A stretch of 64,000 nt of DNA from Pseudobacter ginsenosidimutans (GCF_007970185.1 NZ_CP042431.1:620001-684000), one strand, 5' to 3'. Shown: positions 50,657 through 60,399, counted from the stretch's first letter. Notes: a model not told the origin generated them from the letters alone. Program-made: numbers and translations.

Positions 50657-51973
50657 TCAGCCGATTATTTCGAGGATCTTTTCGTTTTCGATGATCATCA
50701 TGCCATGCCTGTCTGAAGTAATGCCCTGCTGCATTTTGTAAGTGTATCTTGGTATTGGTCCATCCATTACCGTAGGAAGGTATTCAAACTGTAGATTATT
50801 ACATTTTTCCATCAGCACTTCTCCCACTTCGATGATATGTGTTGAAATGATGAAAGCACAATTCCTGTATGCGGAGAATGCCTCTCCCACGGCAAGCGTG
50901 GCATCGTAAGCGTCTTTCACGTTAGTGCCTTTGAACAGTTCATCGAAGATTACCAGCAGGTCTTTTTTGGAGGCCACTTCCTCTGCCACATTCTTTACAC
51001 GCAGCACTTCTGCATAAAAATGGCTCAGGCCCATATCCAGGTTGTCTGGTACATTGATGGAAGAATAGATCCCATCCCTTACAGAAAACCTCATGGAAGC
51101 CGCAGCCACGGGAAATCCCATATGCGCCATGTATACCGCTACGCCAAAGGATTTCATGAATGTGGATTTGCCCGCCATATTGGCCCCGGTGAGGAAGAGC
51201 ATATTGGTTTCCCTGTTTAGCGTGAGGTCATTACCAATGGCTTTATCAAGTCCCGGATGCCGGCAATCCCTTACGGAAATGATACGGGCATCCCGTGGTA
51301 ACGCTTCCGCATACACGAATCCTTTCTCCCGGGCCACATCCGATACGGCCATGCAAACATCTATCAGGTAGATCAGCTGTAGAAATGCTTTCATTTGATC
51401 GTGCAGCACATTTCTCAACTGGTGATCATAATTGGCCACCCGGATCCCGTTGAAAGAACCTTCTTTCACGGGATCCATGAGCCAGGTCAGCTTTTCATGG
51501 CTATACAATTGGTGAAAAGCTGCCAGTTCTTCCTTAAGCGGACTATCTTGTTCATCTATTTGCTTAAAGAACGAATGCCATTGCCGCAACAGACTGACCG
51601 TAGTGTAGAATCCTTTATTGAACAACTGGTATTCCTGCATTAGCCCCATCGCTTTCAGCGATCTTCTTCTCGTTACCTGCAAGGCATTGCTTACCCATCC
51701 CTGTCCACCACCTGAAAGCAGGTATGTTTCCATCACGCCAAAATCATCGGTATCTACCGGGAAGGCATATCCTTTTTCCTGGAAATACCGAAACAAAGCG
51801 CTTCGTTTATTGATGGCCTTCTCATCGGTAAGCGGATGATTGAACATGCGGTCCATCAGCAATGCGCCTCCATGTGTACGGGTCTGGTTGAAGATGCTGT
51901 ACAGCGAATTGCTCTTGTACCTTCCCCTGATATTGAGATCGTCCAGTGTTTGATTGTCTGCAATGAATGCCAT
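50657..51973 (-). CDS. MutS-like ATPase, second of a tandem pair
   Basis: A 438-residue protein made of a MutS-type core/lever region and the MutS ATPase domain only; the mismatch-binding domain I and connector domain II are absent. The Walker A motif is TGANMAGKST (262-271). NVPDNLDMGLSHFYAEVLRV, LVIFDELFKGTNVKDAYDAT (Walker B and signature region) and FIISTHIIEVGEVL follow. It starts 6 bases after its paralog's stop and ends the apparent four-gene operon. The pair probably forms a heterodimer. A role in repair is not implied: without domain I it cannot recognise mismatches as MutS does. Confidence 0.87.
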   Translation of the reverse strand: MAFIADNQTLDDLNIRGRYKSNSLYSIFNQTRTHGGALLMDRMFNHPLTDEKAINKRSALFRYFQEKGYAFPVDTDDFGVMETYLLSGGGQGWVSNALQVTRRRSLKAMGLMQEYQLFNKGFYTTVSLLRQWHSFFKQIDEQDSPLKEELAAFHQLYSHEKLTWLMDPVKEGSFNGIRVANYDHQLRNVLHDQMKAFLQLIYLIDVCMAVSDVAREKGFVYAEALPRDARIISVRDCRHPGLDKAIGNDLTLNRETNMLFLTGANMAGKSTFMKSFGVAVYMAHMGFPVAAASMRFSVRDGIYSSINVPDNLDMGLSHFYAEVLRVKNVAEEVASKKDLLVIFDELFKGTNVKDAYDATLAVGEAFSAYRNCAFIISTHIIEVGEVLMEKCNNLQFEYLPTVMDGPIPRYTYKMQQGITSDRHGMMIIENEKILEIIG

Positions 51974-51979
51974 ACTTGA

Positions 51980-53317
51980 TTAATTGTTAAGTCCCTGCTT
52001 CAGGATATCGATGATACCCTCATTATTGATGATCACCATTCCATGCCTGTCTTCCGTAATACCTCGCTCCAGCTTGTAGGTGTACACCGGTTTCTGCTGG
52101 TCCATTTTGGTAGGGAGGTACATGAAATTGATATTCGCATGGTTTGGTTTCAATGTATCGCCTGCTTCCATGATATGCGTACTCACCACGAACATGCAAT
52201 TGGTCTTCCGTGCAAAAGCACCGGTGATGGCCACTGTGGCTTCATAGGCATCTTTCACATTGGTGCCGCGGAACAATTCATCCACGATCACGAAAATGTT
52301 CCGGTTGGCATGCAATTGTTCCGCCACTTTCTTCACACGCAATACCTCTGCATAGAAATGACTGTATCCCATATTGAGGTTATCGCTGAGATTGATGGTG
52401 GTGAACATGCCATCGCGAACAGAGAATTGCATTCTGGAAGCAGCCACCGGAAATCCCATATGCGCCAGGAAAAGCGCGATGCCTAAGGATTTCATGAAAG
52501 TGGATTTGCCGGCCATATTAGCCCCGGTCAGGAAAAGCACATTGCTGCCGGGAGTCACAGACAAATTATTGCCGATTGGTTTCTCCAGCTGCGGATGATA
52601 TACATTCTCGAGATGGATACTGTGCAACTCGCGACTGATGGCTTCCGGAAAAACATATCCTTTCTCAGTAGCCACCGCAGCCACAGCGATGTACACGTCC
52701 AACGTATACAGGTGATGAAGCAAGGTGCGCACTTTATCAAGATGCTGGTAACGGAACAATCTGTCCAGAAGGGCATTATCGTCGAAGCTCAGTTTTGATC
52801 CGGGTTTCCGGTCGAATACAGACTGCCATGCTTCGGATTCCAATATTTCCAGCATCACCTGCAGATCAGGCTGATAGCCAGCCGCGCCTGCCTCCTTCAC
52901 CAATTCACCGGAGAGTTTCCTCAGCGTATGCGATACCTCCACCAGTGACGACACGCCTTTGGCCAGCAACTGGTATTCCGTATCGGATCCGATCAGGGTC
53001 TTGAATTTCCTTTCCAGTGTATTGCTTTCATGTGCGAGTTGACTTCGCTCATCCGTATTGCTGAGGTATTGTTCGATTGCATCGAACTGATCACTCCGGA
53101 AAGGGAACGACTGCCTGCGTTGCTGGAAATATTTGATGATACCCGCACGACGGTTGATGGCATCTGTATCAGAAAGAGGATAGCGGAACATTTGTTCCAG
53201 TTGTTCCGCTCCCCCTCTGGAACAGGTACGGTTAAAAATGGAATAGATGGATTGTTTTCCTCTTTTTCCGAAAATGTTCAGATCGTCCAGCGTTTGTTTA
53301 TCTGTAATGAAGTTCAT
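51980..53317 (-). CDS. MutS-like ATPase, first of a tandem pair
   Basis: A 445-residue paralog of the next gene, sharing its start pattern (ITDKQTLDDLNIFGKRGKQS against IADNQTLDDLNIRGRYKSNS) and the whole ATPase domain. The Walker A motif is TGANMAGKST (264-273), followed by NLSDNLNMGYSHFYAEVLRV, IVDELFRGTNVKDAYEAT and FVVSTHIMEAGDTL. MutS domains I and II and any nuclease (Smr) domain are lacking. It lies 25 bases after the permease/GldG-like gene. The pair arose by tandem duplication; conserved ATPase motifs in both copies argue that both are active. Confidence 0.87.
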   Translation of the reverse strand: MNFITDKQTLDDLNIFGKRGKQSIYSIFNRTCSRGGAEQLEQMFRYPLSDTDAINRRAGIIKYFQQRRQSFPFRSDQFDAIEQYLSNTDERSQLAHESNTLERKFKTLIGSDTEYQLLAKGVSSLVEVSHTLRKLSGELVKEAGAAGYQPDLQVMLEILESEAWQSVFDRKPGSKLSFDDNALLDRLFRYQHLDKVRTLLHHLYTLDVYIAVAAVATEKGYVFPEAISRELHSIHLENVYHPQLEKPIGNNLSVTPGSNVLFLTGANMAGKSTFMKSLGIALFLAHMGFPVAASRMQFSVRDGMFTTINLSDNLNMGYSHFYAEVLRVKKVAEQLHANRNIFVIVDELFRGTNVKDAYEATVAITGAFARKTNCMFVVSTHIMEAGDTLKPNHANINFMYLPTKMDQQKPVYTYKLERGITEDRHGMVIINNEGIIDILKQGLNN

Positions 53318-53342
53318 AGTATGATCGATCGATGATAAAGTT

Positions 53343-55637
53343 CTATCTGCCTCTTCTCCTGATCCAGATCAGCAGTCCGCAAACCGCCAGTACTGCAGGG
53401 AATACCCATTTCAGGAAAATATCGCTCAGCTTCCAACCGGATTCACCCACTTTGAGTGCTTTGTCCGGCATCGGAGGGCGGCGCATATCTATCGGTACTT
53501 CGCCGTCAGACAACCAGCTGAAACCACCATTGATGAGATAGAAATTTCCAGCTGGCAGATCTTTTCTCGACATTCCCAGCTCTCCGTTGCTGAGCCAGTC
53601 TGCATCACCCGTTACGAGGATCTTTTGCTCTTTTCCATTTATTGTTCTCGACAATGCAGCAACAGTTGGAATGGGTTCCATCTTTTCAACCGCGGGATTG
53701 AACACGGCTGAATCATCCACAAAATCTGTGGTCTCCGTTTCATTCCAGCTACCTGTTGAATCGGATGTGAAGAGGGTGGTAACCTTGAAGCCTTTGCTGC
53801 TGTCTATCTGCAATCCGCCGCTGGTGGGCATTGTAAGCAGGGCTTCCCTCTTGAGCATATAATCGAAATAGTAAGAAAATTTGGTAGCGGCTTTGGTGGG
53901 TTTCAGGGTAAGGAGTTGCGGCTGGTATTTCTCAGAAGGTTTTACCAGCGTTCCTTTCAGGAAGCTGACGCCGAATTGTTCTGTGAAACTGTTCATCACT
54001 TCCTGACGGCCAGGCTCACCCGCAATGAGCATGTTACCACCGCGATCAATGTATTGCTGCAATATTTTCTTTTCATCATCATTCAGCACGCGTTTGGGCT
54101 CAGCGATCATGAGGATGCGGATACTGTCAGGGATTGGCTGGTTAAGTACAATATCTGTGAAATCGAAGCCCTGGTTGATGAGTGCATGACGGAATGTTTT
54201 TTCCTGCGCAAACATCTTGTAGCCCCTGTCGAAAGGATTATTGCTTTCCCTTTCACCATGTCCGCCGAGAAACCCTACTGTAGGCAGTTTTTCCGTCAGG
54301 CGTTTGAATGCTGCGCTGACCTCTGCTTCTGAAGGAAAACGTTGCGGATCGTCGAAGATGCGGAGGAAAGTTTTTTGTCCGTTCTCTCTTTCCAGTAAAC
54401 GAACGAACCGGAACATTTCAGGCTGCAGGTTCACCTGGCCGGAAATGGCGCTGTAAGGAAGGATAGGAAACCTGAAGTCCTGGATCTTTTGCAGTGTATC
54501 CATCCTTTCTTTATCGTTAAGCGTTGGATATTGCTTATCCAGGTGTTCATTCTTCGCTTTGTGATAATAGTAGATGTATTTCATTTTGATATCCGGTTTG
54601 AAACGGATATAGCGACCAAAGTTGTAGCTCACATCCCATTTGTAGGAAGATGGCAGGGCCGAGTAGGCATTCTCCTCCAGCATATTGGTATATGTAGTAA
54701 CAGTGAGGCCTCCATCAAGTTTGGCTACGATATCCTGGCTGGCGCGATTAAGGGTATTGGTTTTGGTGCGCGTTACATCCAGGTATCCCATCAGCTTGGG
54801 CTTGGAGCTGAAATAGCCGATAAGCATGGCAATCACAAACACTGTTGCATACCTGCCGAAATTGGCGATCCAGGTACTGCGCACTCTTCCTGTATGGAGT
54901 TTGAGAATGGTGAATGCGATGAACATACAGATCACCACCAGGAAATAGAGCAGGTCTTCACTGGTGATCATACCGGCAATGAATGTATCTGCGCGGCCTG
55001 AGATGGCCAGCCAGTAAGTGATATCACGAACGAATTCTATTTCCTGTCCAACCGTTTTCACATAATTCAATACAGCCAGTGTGGCCAGTGTTCCCATCGC
55101 CGCAACAACGGTATAAGAAGTGAGCGAGCTCATGAACAATCCCACTGCTGCATAGGCGCAGATGAGCAGGTACAAGCCGAGCATTCCGCAAAGGATCAGG
55201 GGCAGATCCCTGTGCTCGATAGTGATGGCGGCATAAGCGCTGAATACGCCGAGGATGAGCATCAGCACCAGGCCGAAGATCATGAGCGACAAATATTTTC
55301 CGAGAATGATCTGGTAATTGGTAAGCGGTGAGGAATAGAGCAGTTTGATACCGCCATTCCCATACTCACGGCTCATCACTCCCATGGTGAGAAGCGGAAT
55401 GTAGAGATAGAGATAGGTTTGCACGTTGGTGAACATTCCCATCATTCCTCCAAATGTATTGGGAGTAAGTGCATAAAGGCTCCATCCCAAAGATTGCTGA
55501 CGGACGAATCTTTCAAAGATGCCCGTGAAACCAAGCGCTACCTGGAATGCGAAGATCACCAGTATCAGCCAGGCCACAGGGGAATAAAAAAGTTTTTGCA
55601 GTTCCGTTCTTGCTATTTTGAAAATCGTTTTCATCAC
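53343..55637 (-). CDS. Fused ABC-2 permease and GldG-like protein
   Basis: A 764-residue membrane protein. The first about 285 residues are an ABC-2 permease with six or more membrane segments (YSPVAWLILVIFAFQVALGF, YLYLYIPLLTMGVMSREYGN, YLSLMIFGLVLMLILGVFSA, and others). The rest, about 285-735, is an extracytoplasmic GldG-like domain (VDRTKTNTL-like region at MGYLDVTRTKTNTLNRASQ, then RILMIAEPKRVLNDDEKKIL, YIDRGGNMLIAGEPGR). A C-terminal helix (about 738-757) ends in RRRGR. In gliding bacteria GldF and GldG are separate proteins; here both are one chain. It works with the ATPase encoded 41 bases upstream. The cargo is unknown. Confidence 0.87.
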   Translation of the reverse strand: MMKTIFKIARTELQKLFYSPVAWLILVIFAFQVALGFTGIFERFVRQQSLGWSLYALTPNTFGGMMGMFTNVQTYLYLYIPLLTMGVMSREYGNGGIKLLYSSPLTNYQIILGKYLSLMIFGLVLMLILGVFSAYAAITIEHRDLPLILCGMLGLYLLICAYAAVGLFMSSLTSYTVVAAMGTLATLAVLNYVKTVGQEIEFVRDITYWLAISGRADTFIAGMITSEDLLYFLVVICMFIAFTILKLHTGRVRSTWIANFGRYATVFVIAMLIGYFSSKPKLMGYLDVTRTKTNTLNRASQDIVAKLDGGLTVTTYTNMLEENAYSALPSSYKWDVSYNFGRYIRFKPDIKMKYIYYYHKAKNEHLDKQYPTLNDKERMDTLQKIQDFRFPILPYSAISGQVNLQPEMFRFVRLLERENGQKTFLRIFDDPQRFPSEAEVSAAFKRLTEKLPTVGFLGGHGERESNNPFDRGYKMFAQEKTFRHALINQGFDFTDIVLNQPIPDSIRILMIAEPKRVLNDDEKKILQQYIDRGGNMLIAGEPGRQEVMNSFTEQFGVSFLKGTLVKPSEKYQPQLLTLKPTKAATKFSYYFDYMLKREALLTMPTSGGLQIDSSKGFKVTTLFTSDSTGSWNETETTDFVDDSAVFNPAVEKMEPIPTVAALSRTINGKEQKILVTGDADWLSNGELGMSRKDLPAGNFYLINGGFSWLSDGEVPIDMRRPPMPDKALKVGESGWKLSDIFLKWVFPAVLAVCGLLIWIRRRGR

Positions 55638-55678
55638 AAATATTTTTTTTATTAAGGTTCAGAGGCTTGCTCTGCCTG

Positions 55679-56605
55679 CTACTTTCTTTTCTTGCTGAGC
55701 TCTGCGAAAATGGTGTCGAGCGAATTCTTTTCGAGATTGATCTCCATCAGTCGCCAGTTATTGGTAACACTGGCCGCCACGATCCTTTCGGTTACTTCAG
55801 TGGCATCGCTGAACTGGATACGGAAACGGGTGCCGCCAAGGTGGTCTGCATTGATCACACCGGGAATGGCTTTCAGTGCATCAGGAGAAGGCGTAGCCAT
55901 CAGTGATACTACCAGTGTGTTGGGCATGATCTGGTTGTCGAATTCATCCAGTGTGCCGGAGAACACAACATTGCCTTCATTGATCATCCAGATATTGTCG
56001 CAGAGCGCCTGCACTTCCTGCAGGATATGCGTGCTCAGTACTACAGTCCTTTCTTCTGCGATCTCGCGGATGAGGTTACGTACTTCGAGGATCTGGTTGG
56101 GATCGAGCCCATTGGTAGGTTCATCCAGTACCACAAAATCGGGCTTGTGGATGATGGCCTGCGCAATGCCCACGCGTTGCTGGTAACCGCCGGATAAATT
56201 CCTGATCAGTCTTTTGCTGAAATGGCTGATGCCAACCTTGCTCATCACTTCATCAATGGCTGGCTTCACGGCTGTGGGTTTCATCAGCCTGATATTGGCG
56301 CAATGCCGGAGATATTCTTCAACAGTGAGATCGGTCTGAAGCGGTGGTTGCTGGGGAAGAAAACCGATATGGCGTTTTGCTTTCACGGGTTCATTGCGGA
56401 GGCTCACACCCTGGATATACACTTCTCCCTGAGTTTGTTTGATCACTCCGCAGATGATGTTCATGATGGTGGATTTACCAGCGCCGTTGGAACCGAGCAA
56501 ACCGTAAATACCATTACGGGTAAGCTCGAAATTGATGTCTTTGATGGCCCATTGCACACTGTACCGGTGGCTAAGGTTCTCCACTTTCACGATGGATGCA
56601 CTCAT
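55679..56605 (-). CDS. ABC transporter ATP-binding protein (GldA-like)
   Basis: A 308-residue ATPase. Walker A is GSNGAGKST (38-46), the Q-loop lies in GFLPQQPPLQTDLTVEEYL, the signature is NLSGGYQQRVGIAQA, Walker B is FVVLDEPTNGLDP, and the switch His is in VLSTHILQEVQALCD. A C-terminal extension of about 90 residues (VVSLMATPSPDALKAIPGV) is usual in exporters of the ABC-2 type. It heads the apparent operon with the fused permease/GldG-like gene and the two MutS-like genes. Confidence 0.93.
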   Translation of the reverse strand: MSASIVKVENLSHRYSVQWAIKDINFELTRNGIYGLLGSNGAGKSTIMNIICGVIKQTQGEVYIQGVSLRNEPVKAKRHIGFLPQQPPLQTDLTVEEYLRHCANIRLMKPTAVKPAIDEVMSKVGISHFSKRLIRNLSGGYQQRVGIAQAIIHKPDFVVLDEPTNGLDPNQILEVRNLIREIAEERTVVLSTHILQEVQALCDNIWMINEGNVVFSGTLDEFDNQIMPNTLVVSLMATPSPDALKAIPGVINADHLGGTRFRIQFSDATEVTERIVAASVTNNWRLMEINLEKNSLDTIFAELSKKRK

Positions 56606-56639
56606 TTGCTTACTGATTTTTGGATAAAAGAATAGTGAT

Positions 56640-56669
56640 ATGAAGCGCAGCGGTAAGGCCGCGCTTCAT
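56640..56669. terminator. Hairpin between the PKD-like lipoprotein and ABC genes
   Basis: ATGAAGCGC (56640-56648) and GCGCTTCAT (56661-56669) form a perfect 9-bp stem with a 12-base loop. On the + strand it ends in ATTTT; on the - strand, the direction of the genes, it lacks an immediate T run. It probably separates the two - strand operons but may be leaky. Confidence 0.5.
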
Positions 56670-56691
56670 TTTATAAAGCAGGTAATTGTTA

Positions 56692-58197
56692 CTAGTTGGT
56701 GTATCCGCCCTTGACGATCACATCCACCACTTTACCCAAACCGGTGAGGCGATGCAGCTCTTTGCTCACGCCATCCACTATCACCTGGTTGCTGATATCG
56801 TACACGATGAATGTGCCGTCTTCCAGGCCCACGCCAATGGAATTGCCATTGTCATGCGCTGTGATGACGTTTATCTTTGATGGGGTTGTTGCATATTTTA
56901 CTACCGGCGCACCTGTTCTTGCATCGTAATACCAGAGCTCATCATTGTTGCTTCCTCCCGTGAAGAAGAGATAATCCCTCGGCTTCACTGCCGTGAACTT
57001 CGATTGCGCTGTTACTACACTGTTACCCTGAAAAGGTACCCGGGTTCCGGGAGTGATCTTTGGGAATACGCCGTCAGAATTGAACTCGAAGGTTTGCCAG
57101 TACAAATTGTTATCATCAGGACTGCGAAGGATGAGGGCTCCGTCCATGAAATTCCATCCGTCGTTGAAAGTGCCGCCCCATACGTATTGCCAGTTACCCA
57201 TGCGTTGCAGTGAAGTGTAATTGGCAGGATAAGGCACTTCAGGTACAGGAAAGGTATCGATGGCAATGGCCGGATTGCCCATATTCGGAACATATGTGCG
57301 TAACCTGAGCAAACGGTTTCCGGTTTTTTCGTAAAGGATGCCCCAGCCGCTCATGGTGGTCCAGGTATCCCAGATATCGCCCACTTTCAATCCTCCGGTA
57401 ATATACAGTGGCGTAGATACCCAGGGAATGGCATAAGGCAGTGCGTTCTGTGGCAGCACACGCGCATATACATTTCCGTTATGATTCACCATGAAATCGG
57501 TAGTCGGGAAAAATCCGATATCAACAGGTTTGAAATCAGTTGGCGGTCCCTGTGTGAACACATTCTTCGCCACCAGTTTCTTTTTGAGGGTATTCGCATC
57601 CAGTTCGATGGGGCCCTGGCCGCCATTCTGCAATACGTACATCCCTCTTCCACCTGTTACATAATAATCGCGGATCTTCACGGGGTCACTGCCCATGCTT
57701 TCGCCATCATTGAAGGCTTTGTACAGACCAGTATAATCGAAATAGGTGGTGCCAGCTACACGCACGTGCGCCAGTTCGGATTCGCCATCCTTTTCATACA
57801 ACAGGCCCCAGCCGGCGCCGTATGGTGAAGTAACGTTCAGGTTCACCTGACTGGCAGCGGGAAACTGAATACCAGACCTCTTATCCTTCATGTAATAGTA
57901 AGCTGAAAACTGCCCAAGCTCCTGCCCAACATATTTGAGAATGGGCTCATCGGAAACCTGTTTGCCATTGATGAACCAGGCATGCTCAAATTCCGTGGTA
58001 TCATTGGGATTGCTCCAGGTACGCATGGGATACACTTTGATAGTGTCTTTCAGGAATGCATTATAGCTATAGGTGGCATACCGGATAGTTACGGAATTGC
58101 CATAGTCGTATTTATAATTCCCTTTGTCTTTTATGCAGCCGGGAAGAAAGGATATTACCAGGCCTGCCGACAATATTTTGGTGATCATATTTTTCAT
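56692..58197 (-). CDS. PKD-like family lipoprotein of a SusC/SusD unit
   Basis: A 501-residue surface lipoprotein. The leader MKNMITKILSAGLVISFLPGC ends in the lipobox LPGC. The N-terminal part is a PKD-like beta-sandwich (NSVTIRYATYSYNAFLKDTI, EFEHAWFINGKQV), followed by a propeller-like region (GAGWGLLYEKDGESELAHVR, FYKVA-free repeats such as GWGILYEKTGNRLLRLRTYV and DYLFFTGGSNNDELWYYDAR). This matches the PF16407-type lipoproteins that accompany DUF4843 proteins in such units. It is the last gene, 21 bases after DUF4843. It may bind the substrate at the surface; the substrate is not known. Confidence 0.85.
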   Translation of the reverse strand: MKNMITKILSAGLVISFLPGCIKDKGNYKYDYGNSVTIRYATYSYNAFLKDTIKVYPMRTWSNPNDTTEFEHAWFINGKQVSDEPILKYVGQELGQFSAYYYMKDKRSGIQFPAASQVNLNVTSPYGAGWGLLYEKDGESELAHVRVAGTTYFDYTGLYKAFNDGESMGSDPVKIRDYYVTGGRGMYVLQNGGQGPIELDANTLKKKLVAKNVFTQGPPTDFKPVDIGFFPTTDFMVNHNGNVYARVLPQNALPYAIPWVSTPLYITGGLKVGDIWDTWTTMSGWGILYEKTGNRLLRLRTYVPNMGNPAIAIDTFPVPEVPYPANYTSLQRMGNWQYVWGGTFNDGWNFMDGALILRSPDDNNLYWQTFEFNSDGVFPKITPGTRVPFQGNSVVTAQSKFTAVKPRDYLFFTGGSNNDELWYYDARTGAPVVKYATTPSKINVITAHDNGNSIGVGLEDGTFIVYDISNQVIVDGVSKELHRLTGLGKVVDVIVKGGYTN

Positions 58198-58218
58198 CAG
58201 TGATAATATTTATTAGGC

Positions 58219-58917
58219 CTAGCCGGCAATTGGAATAGTGGATAACATATCGGAACCATCATCTTCCAGTACTGGGGTTCCTGCATCTTTCATCTGGATG
58301 AGGAAGTATTTGAAGCGCTTGATCAGTTCCGTTTTTTCTGTATCTGATTTCTCACTCAGGTCGCCCACACCTGTGAACTCCATGAATTTCCTGAACTTCC
58401 TTTCGGTGTAAACGCCCAGATAGAAGCGGTCCATATTGCTATCCCACCAGCTGGGTTTTGTAACCATATCATTGATGCGGAAGATCCTCCTGGCATAAGT
58501 GGTTTGACCGGGCTGCACATCACTGGTGCTGGCGATATCGATAGCCAGGAGATATGTGGTGGTGGCCAGTTCCGGCGATTTTTTGATGGTGAGATAAGCA
58601 GTATCGATTGCAAGCCCCTGCCTGAAATCGAAACTTGCCGGTAATGAATAGTGTTTGGCTTCGGCCGTTGTAACCTTCGGGTCTACCTTCAATTGATATT
58701 GCAGGTTGCCTTCAGGCATGGTGCCGATCAATCGCAATGGCAGGGCCAGTGTTACTTCTTCCTTACCGGGATAAAAGAAGAAAGAAAGATTGGTGGTATC
58801 TGCCAGTGAATTGGTGAACTGGATGTAGTGGCCTGACTTGTAAACATCCATATTTTCCTTTTTACAGGAGATGAATACTGTAATCAGTATGCTGTAAAAA
58901 ATATAAGATCGTTTCAT
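58219..58917 (-). CDS. DUF4843-family lipoprotein
   Basis: A protein of 232 residues from ATG 58917 (MKRSYIFYSILITVFISC, lipobox FISC); ATG 58929 would add four residues. The mature part shows the DUF4843 pattern: YKSGHYIQFTN, LSFFFYPGKEEVTLALPLRL, HYSLPASFDFRQGLAIDTAY, TTYLLAIDIASTSDVQPGQ, and a C-terminal helical part (RKFRKFMEFTGVGDLSEKS). These proteins occur between SusD and PKD-like lipoproteins in Bacteroidota; their role is not established. It starts shortly after the SusD stop and belongs to the same operon. Confidence 0.85.
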   Translation of the reverse strand: MKRSYIFYSILITVFISCKKENMDVYKSGHYIQFTNSLADTTNLSFFFYPGKEEVTLALPLRLIGTMPEGNLQYQLKVDPKVTTAEAKHYSLPASFDFRQGLAIDTAYLTIKKSPELATTTYLLAIDIASTSDVQPGQTTYARRIFRINDMVTKPSWWDSNMDRFYLGVYTERKFRKFMEFTGVGDLSEKSDTEKTELIKRFKYFLIQMKDAGTPVLEDDGSDMLSTIPIAG

Positions 58918-58935
58918 GAGCAAATTCATTGTCGG

Positions 58936-60399
58936 TTAGAAATTGGTTTCCGAATCTGGAATGGCCAGTACGAACCGGTTGTCCATGGGAATGGTCTGTG
59001 TTTCCACCTGCAGCGATCTGTCCAGCCGCTTATGCTGAAAGATCACCTGCCCTTCCAGCAGGAATTCGCGATGGAATTCATCGAACAACTCTTTGTAGAA
59101 GTCGCCGGGCACAGTACTGCTGAAAGTGGTGGTGCGACCTCTTGCATTGCGGATCTGATTCAGCACGGTCAGTGCCTCATTTGTTCTGCCTGCTTCGAAA
59201 AGTGTTTCGCTGTAGATATAATAGATCTCACTGAAGCGAAGAACAGGGATAATGGAATTCTGTTCTTTTCTCCATTGCCAGGTGGAGAGGTTCTCATTCC
59301 ATTTGGCGGAGGTATATTTCGCTTCGTCGATAAGATTTCTCCTGTAGTCTCGCTCGGTGGGTGGCATATACTTATTCACTTCAGACCTGGACACTGCGAA
59401 ATCATACCAGCTGGCTTTGGTGGTTACAAAATATTCGATCAGTCTTGTATCATAGAAAGCCAGGATCACATCGTCCACCAGCTTCGAGTATTTGTTCTCT
59501 CCTTTCGATTCGGATTCATTGGTGAAAGCCCACCATTTCAATCTTCCTGCAGGACTATAGGTCTTGTACAGGAATTCGGCTTTCTTCAGGGCATTTTCCC
59601 TGTCGCCATTATAGAGGTACACTCTTGCCAGCAGTCCCTGAATGGCCACATAGTTCATCCGGTGCATCCTGAAATTGAAGAAGAGGCCGCCCTGCGTCTG
59701 GCTGCTGCCGGAGAGCAGCGACTGCAGCTTCTGGCTCATTGCGCTGCGATTGGTGATGGTATCATTCCTCACCACCAGCTGTTGTGCATCTTCCAGGTCT
59801 TTGATCACATTTTTCATTACAACGTCCACCGTTGAAGGCGCCGTTACATAACTCGGATAACTAAGCTGATAGGGAATAGCATTTACGGTCCTGTTCTTCA
59901 TAGGCGCCGGTGCAAATAATTTCACCAGTTCAAAATGCAGCAGGCCGCGCAGGGCTTTGGCTTCACCGAGAATGAGATCCCGTTCCACGCCCTTGAGCGG
60001 GAAGATCATGGTATCAGCCTTTTCTATTTCGGTTATGATCTTGTTGCAGTTGGCGATGGTATTGTAAGCAGCAGACCAGATCCCGGAGAACATTCCTTTC
60101 ACATTATCGTCATCCCAGTTATAGCCCATAACCTGGTACATATCGCCGTCCACCGTATTGCGGTCGTACTCCTGTCCCATCGCAGATGCAAGTCCCCAGC
60201 TAAGTGGCTTGCCATATAGTTGATAGCCTGAGGCCTGCTGGTAAACTCCATTGAGTGCAATCCGGAATCCGTTTGCATCTGCAAATAATTTATCGTCACT
60301 GAGATTGTTCTCGGGATGAACATCAAGCCATTTCTTGCAGCCTGTGCAGCAGAGGGCCACAGCCAGTGAAACGTAAAGTATTGATGATAATTTTCGCAT
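58936..60399 (-). CDS. RagB/SusD-family surface lipoprotein
   Basis: A 487-residue protein. The leader MRKLSSILYVSLAVALCCTGC ends in the lipobox CTGC, followed by KKWLDVHPENNLSDDKLF. SusD hallmarks are LILGEAKALRGLLHFELVKL, YVAIQGLLARVYLYNGDREN, YIYSETLFEAGRTNEALTVL, NQIRNARGR and FDEFHREFLLEGQVIFQHKR. It lies 11 bases after the SusC stop and forms the surface complex with it. The accessory DUF4843 and PKD-like lipoproteins follow. Confidence 0.93.
   Translation of the reverse strand: MRKLSSILYVSLAVALCCTGCKKWLDVHPENNLSDDKLFADANGFRIALNGVYQQASGYQLYGKPLSWGLASAMGQEYDRNTVDGDMYQVMGYNWDDDNVKGMFSGIWSAAYNTIANCNKIITEIEKADTMIFPLKGVERDLILGEAKALRGLLHFELVKLFAPAPMKNRTVNAIPYQLSYPSYVTAPSTVDVVMKNVIKDLEDAQQLVVRNDTITNRSAMSQKLQSLLSGSSQTQGGLFFNFRMHRMNYVAIQGLLARVYLYNGDRENALKKAEFLYKTYSPAGRLKWWAFTNESESKGENKYSKLVDDVILAFYDTRLIEYFVTTKASWYDFAVSRSEVNKYMPPTERDYRRNLIDEAKYTSAKWNENLSTWQWRKEQNSIIPVLRFSEIYYIYSETLFEAGRTNEALTVLNQIRNARGRTTTFSSTVPGDFYKELFDEFHREFLLEGQVIFQHKRLDRSLQVETQTIPMDNRFVLAIPDSETNF

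Noticed and set aside
50657-53317. Calling the tandem MutS-like genes mismatch repair mutS
   Set aside because: Both lack the mismatch-recognition and connector domains and are about half the length of MutS.
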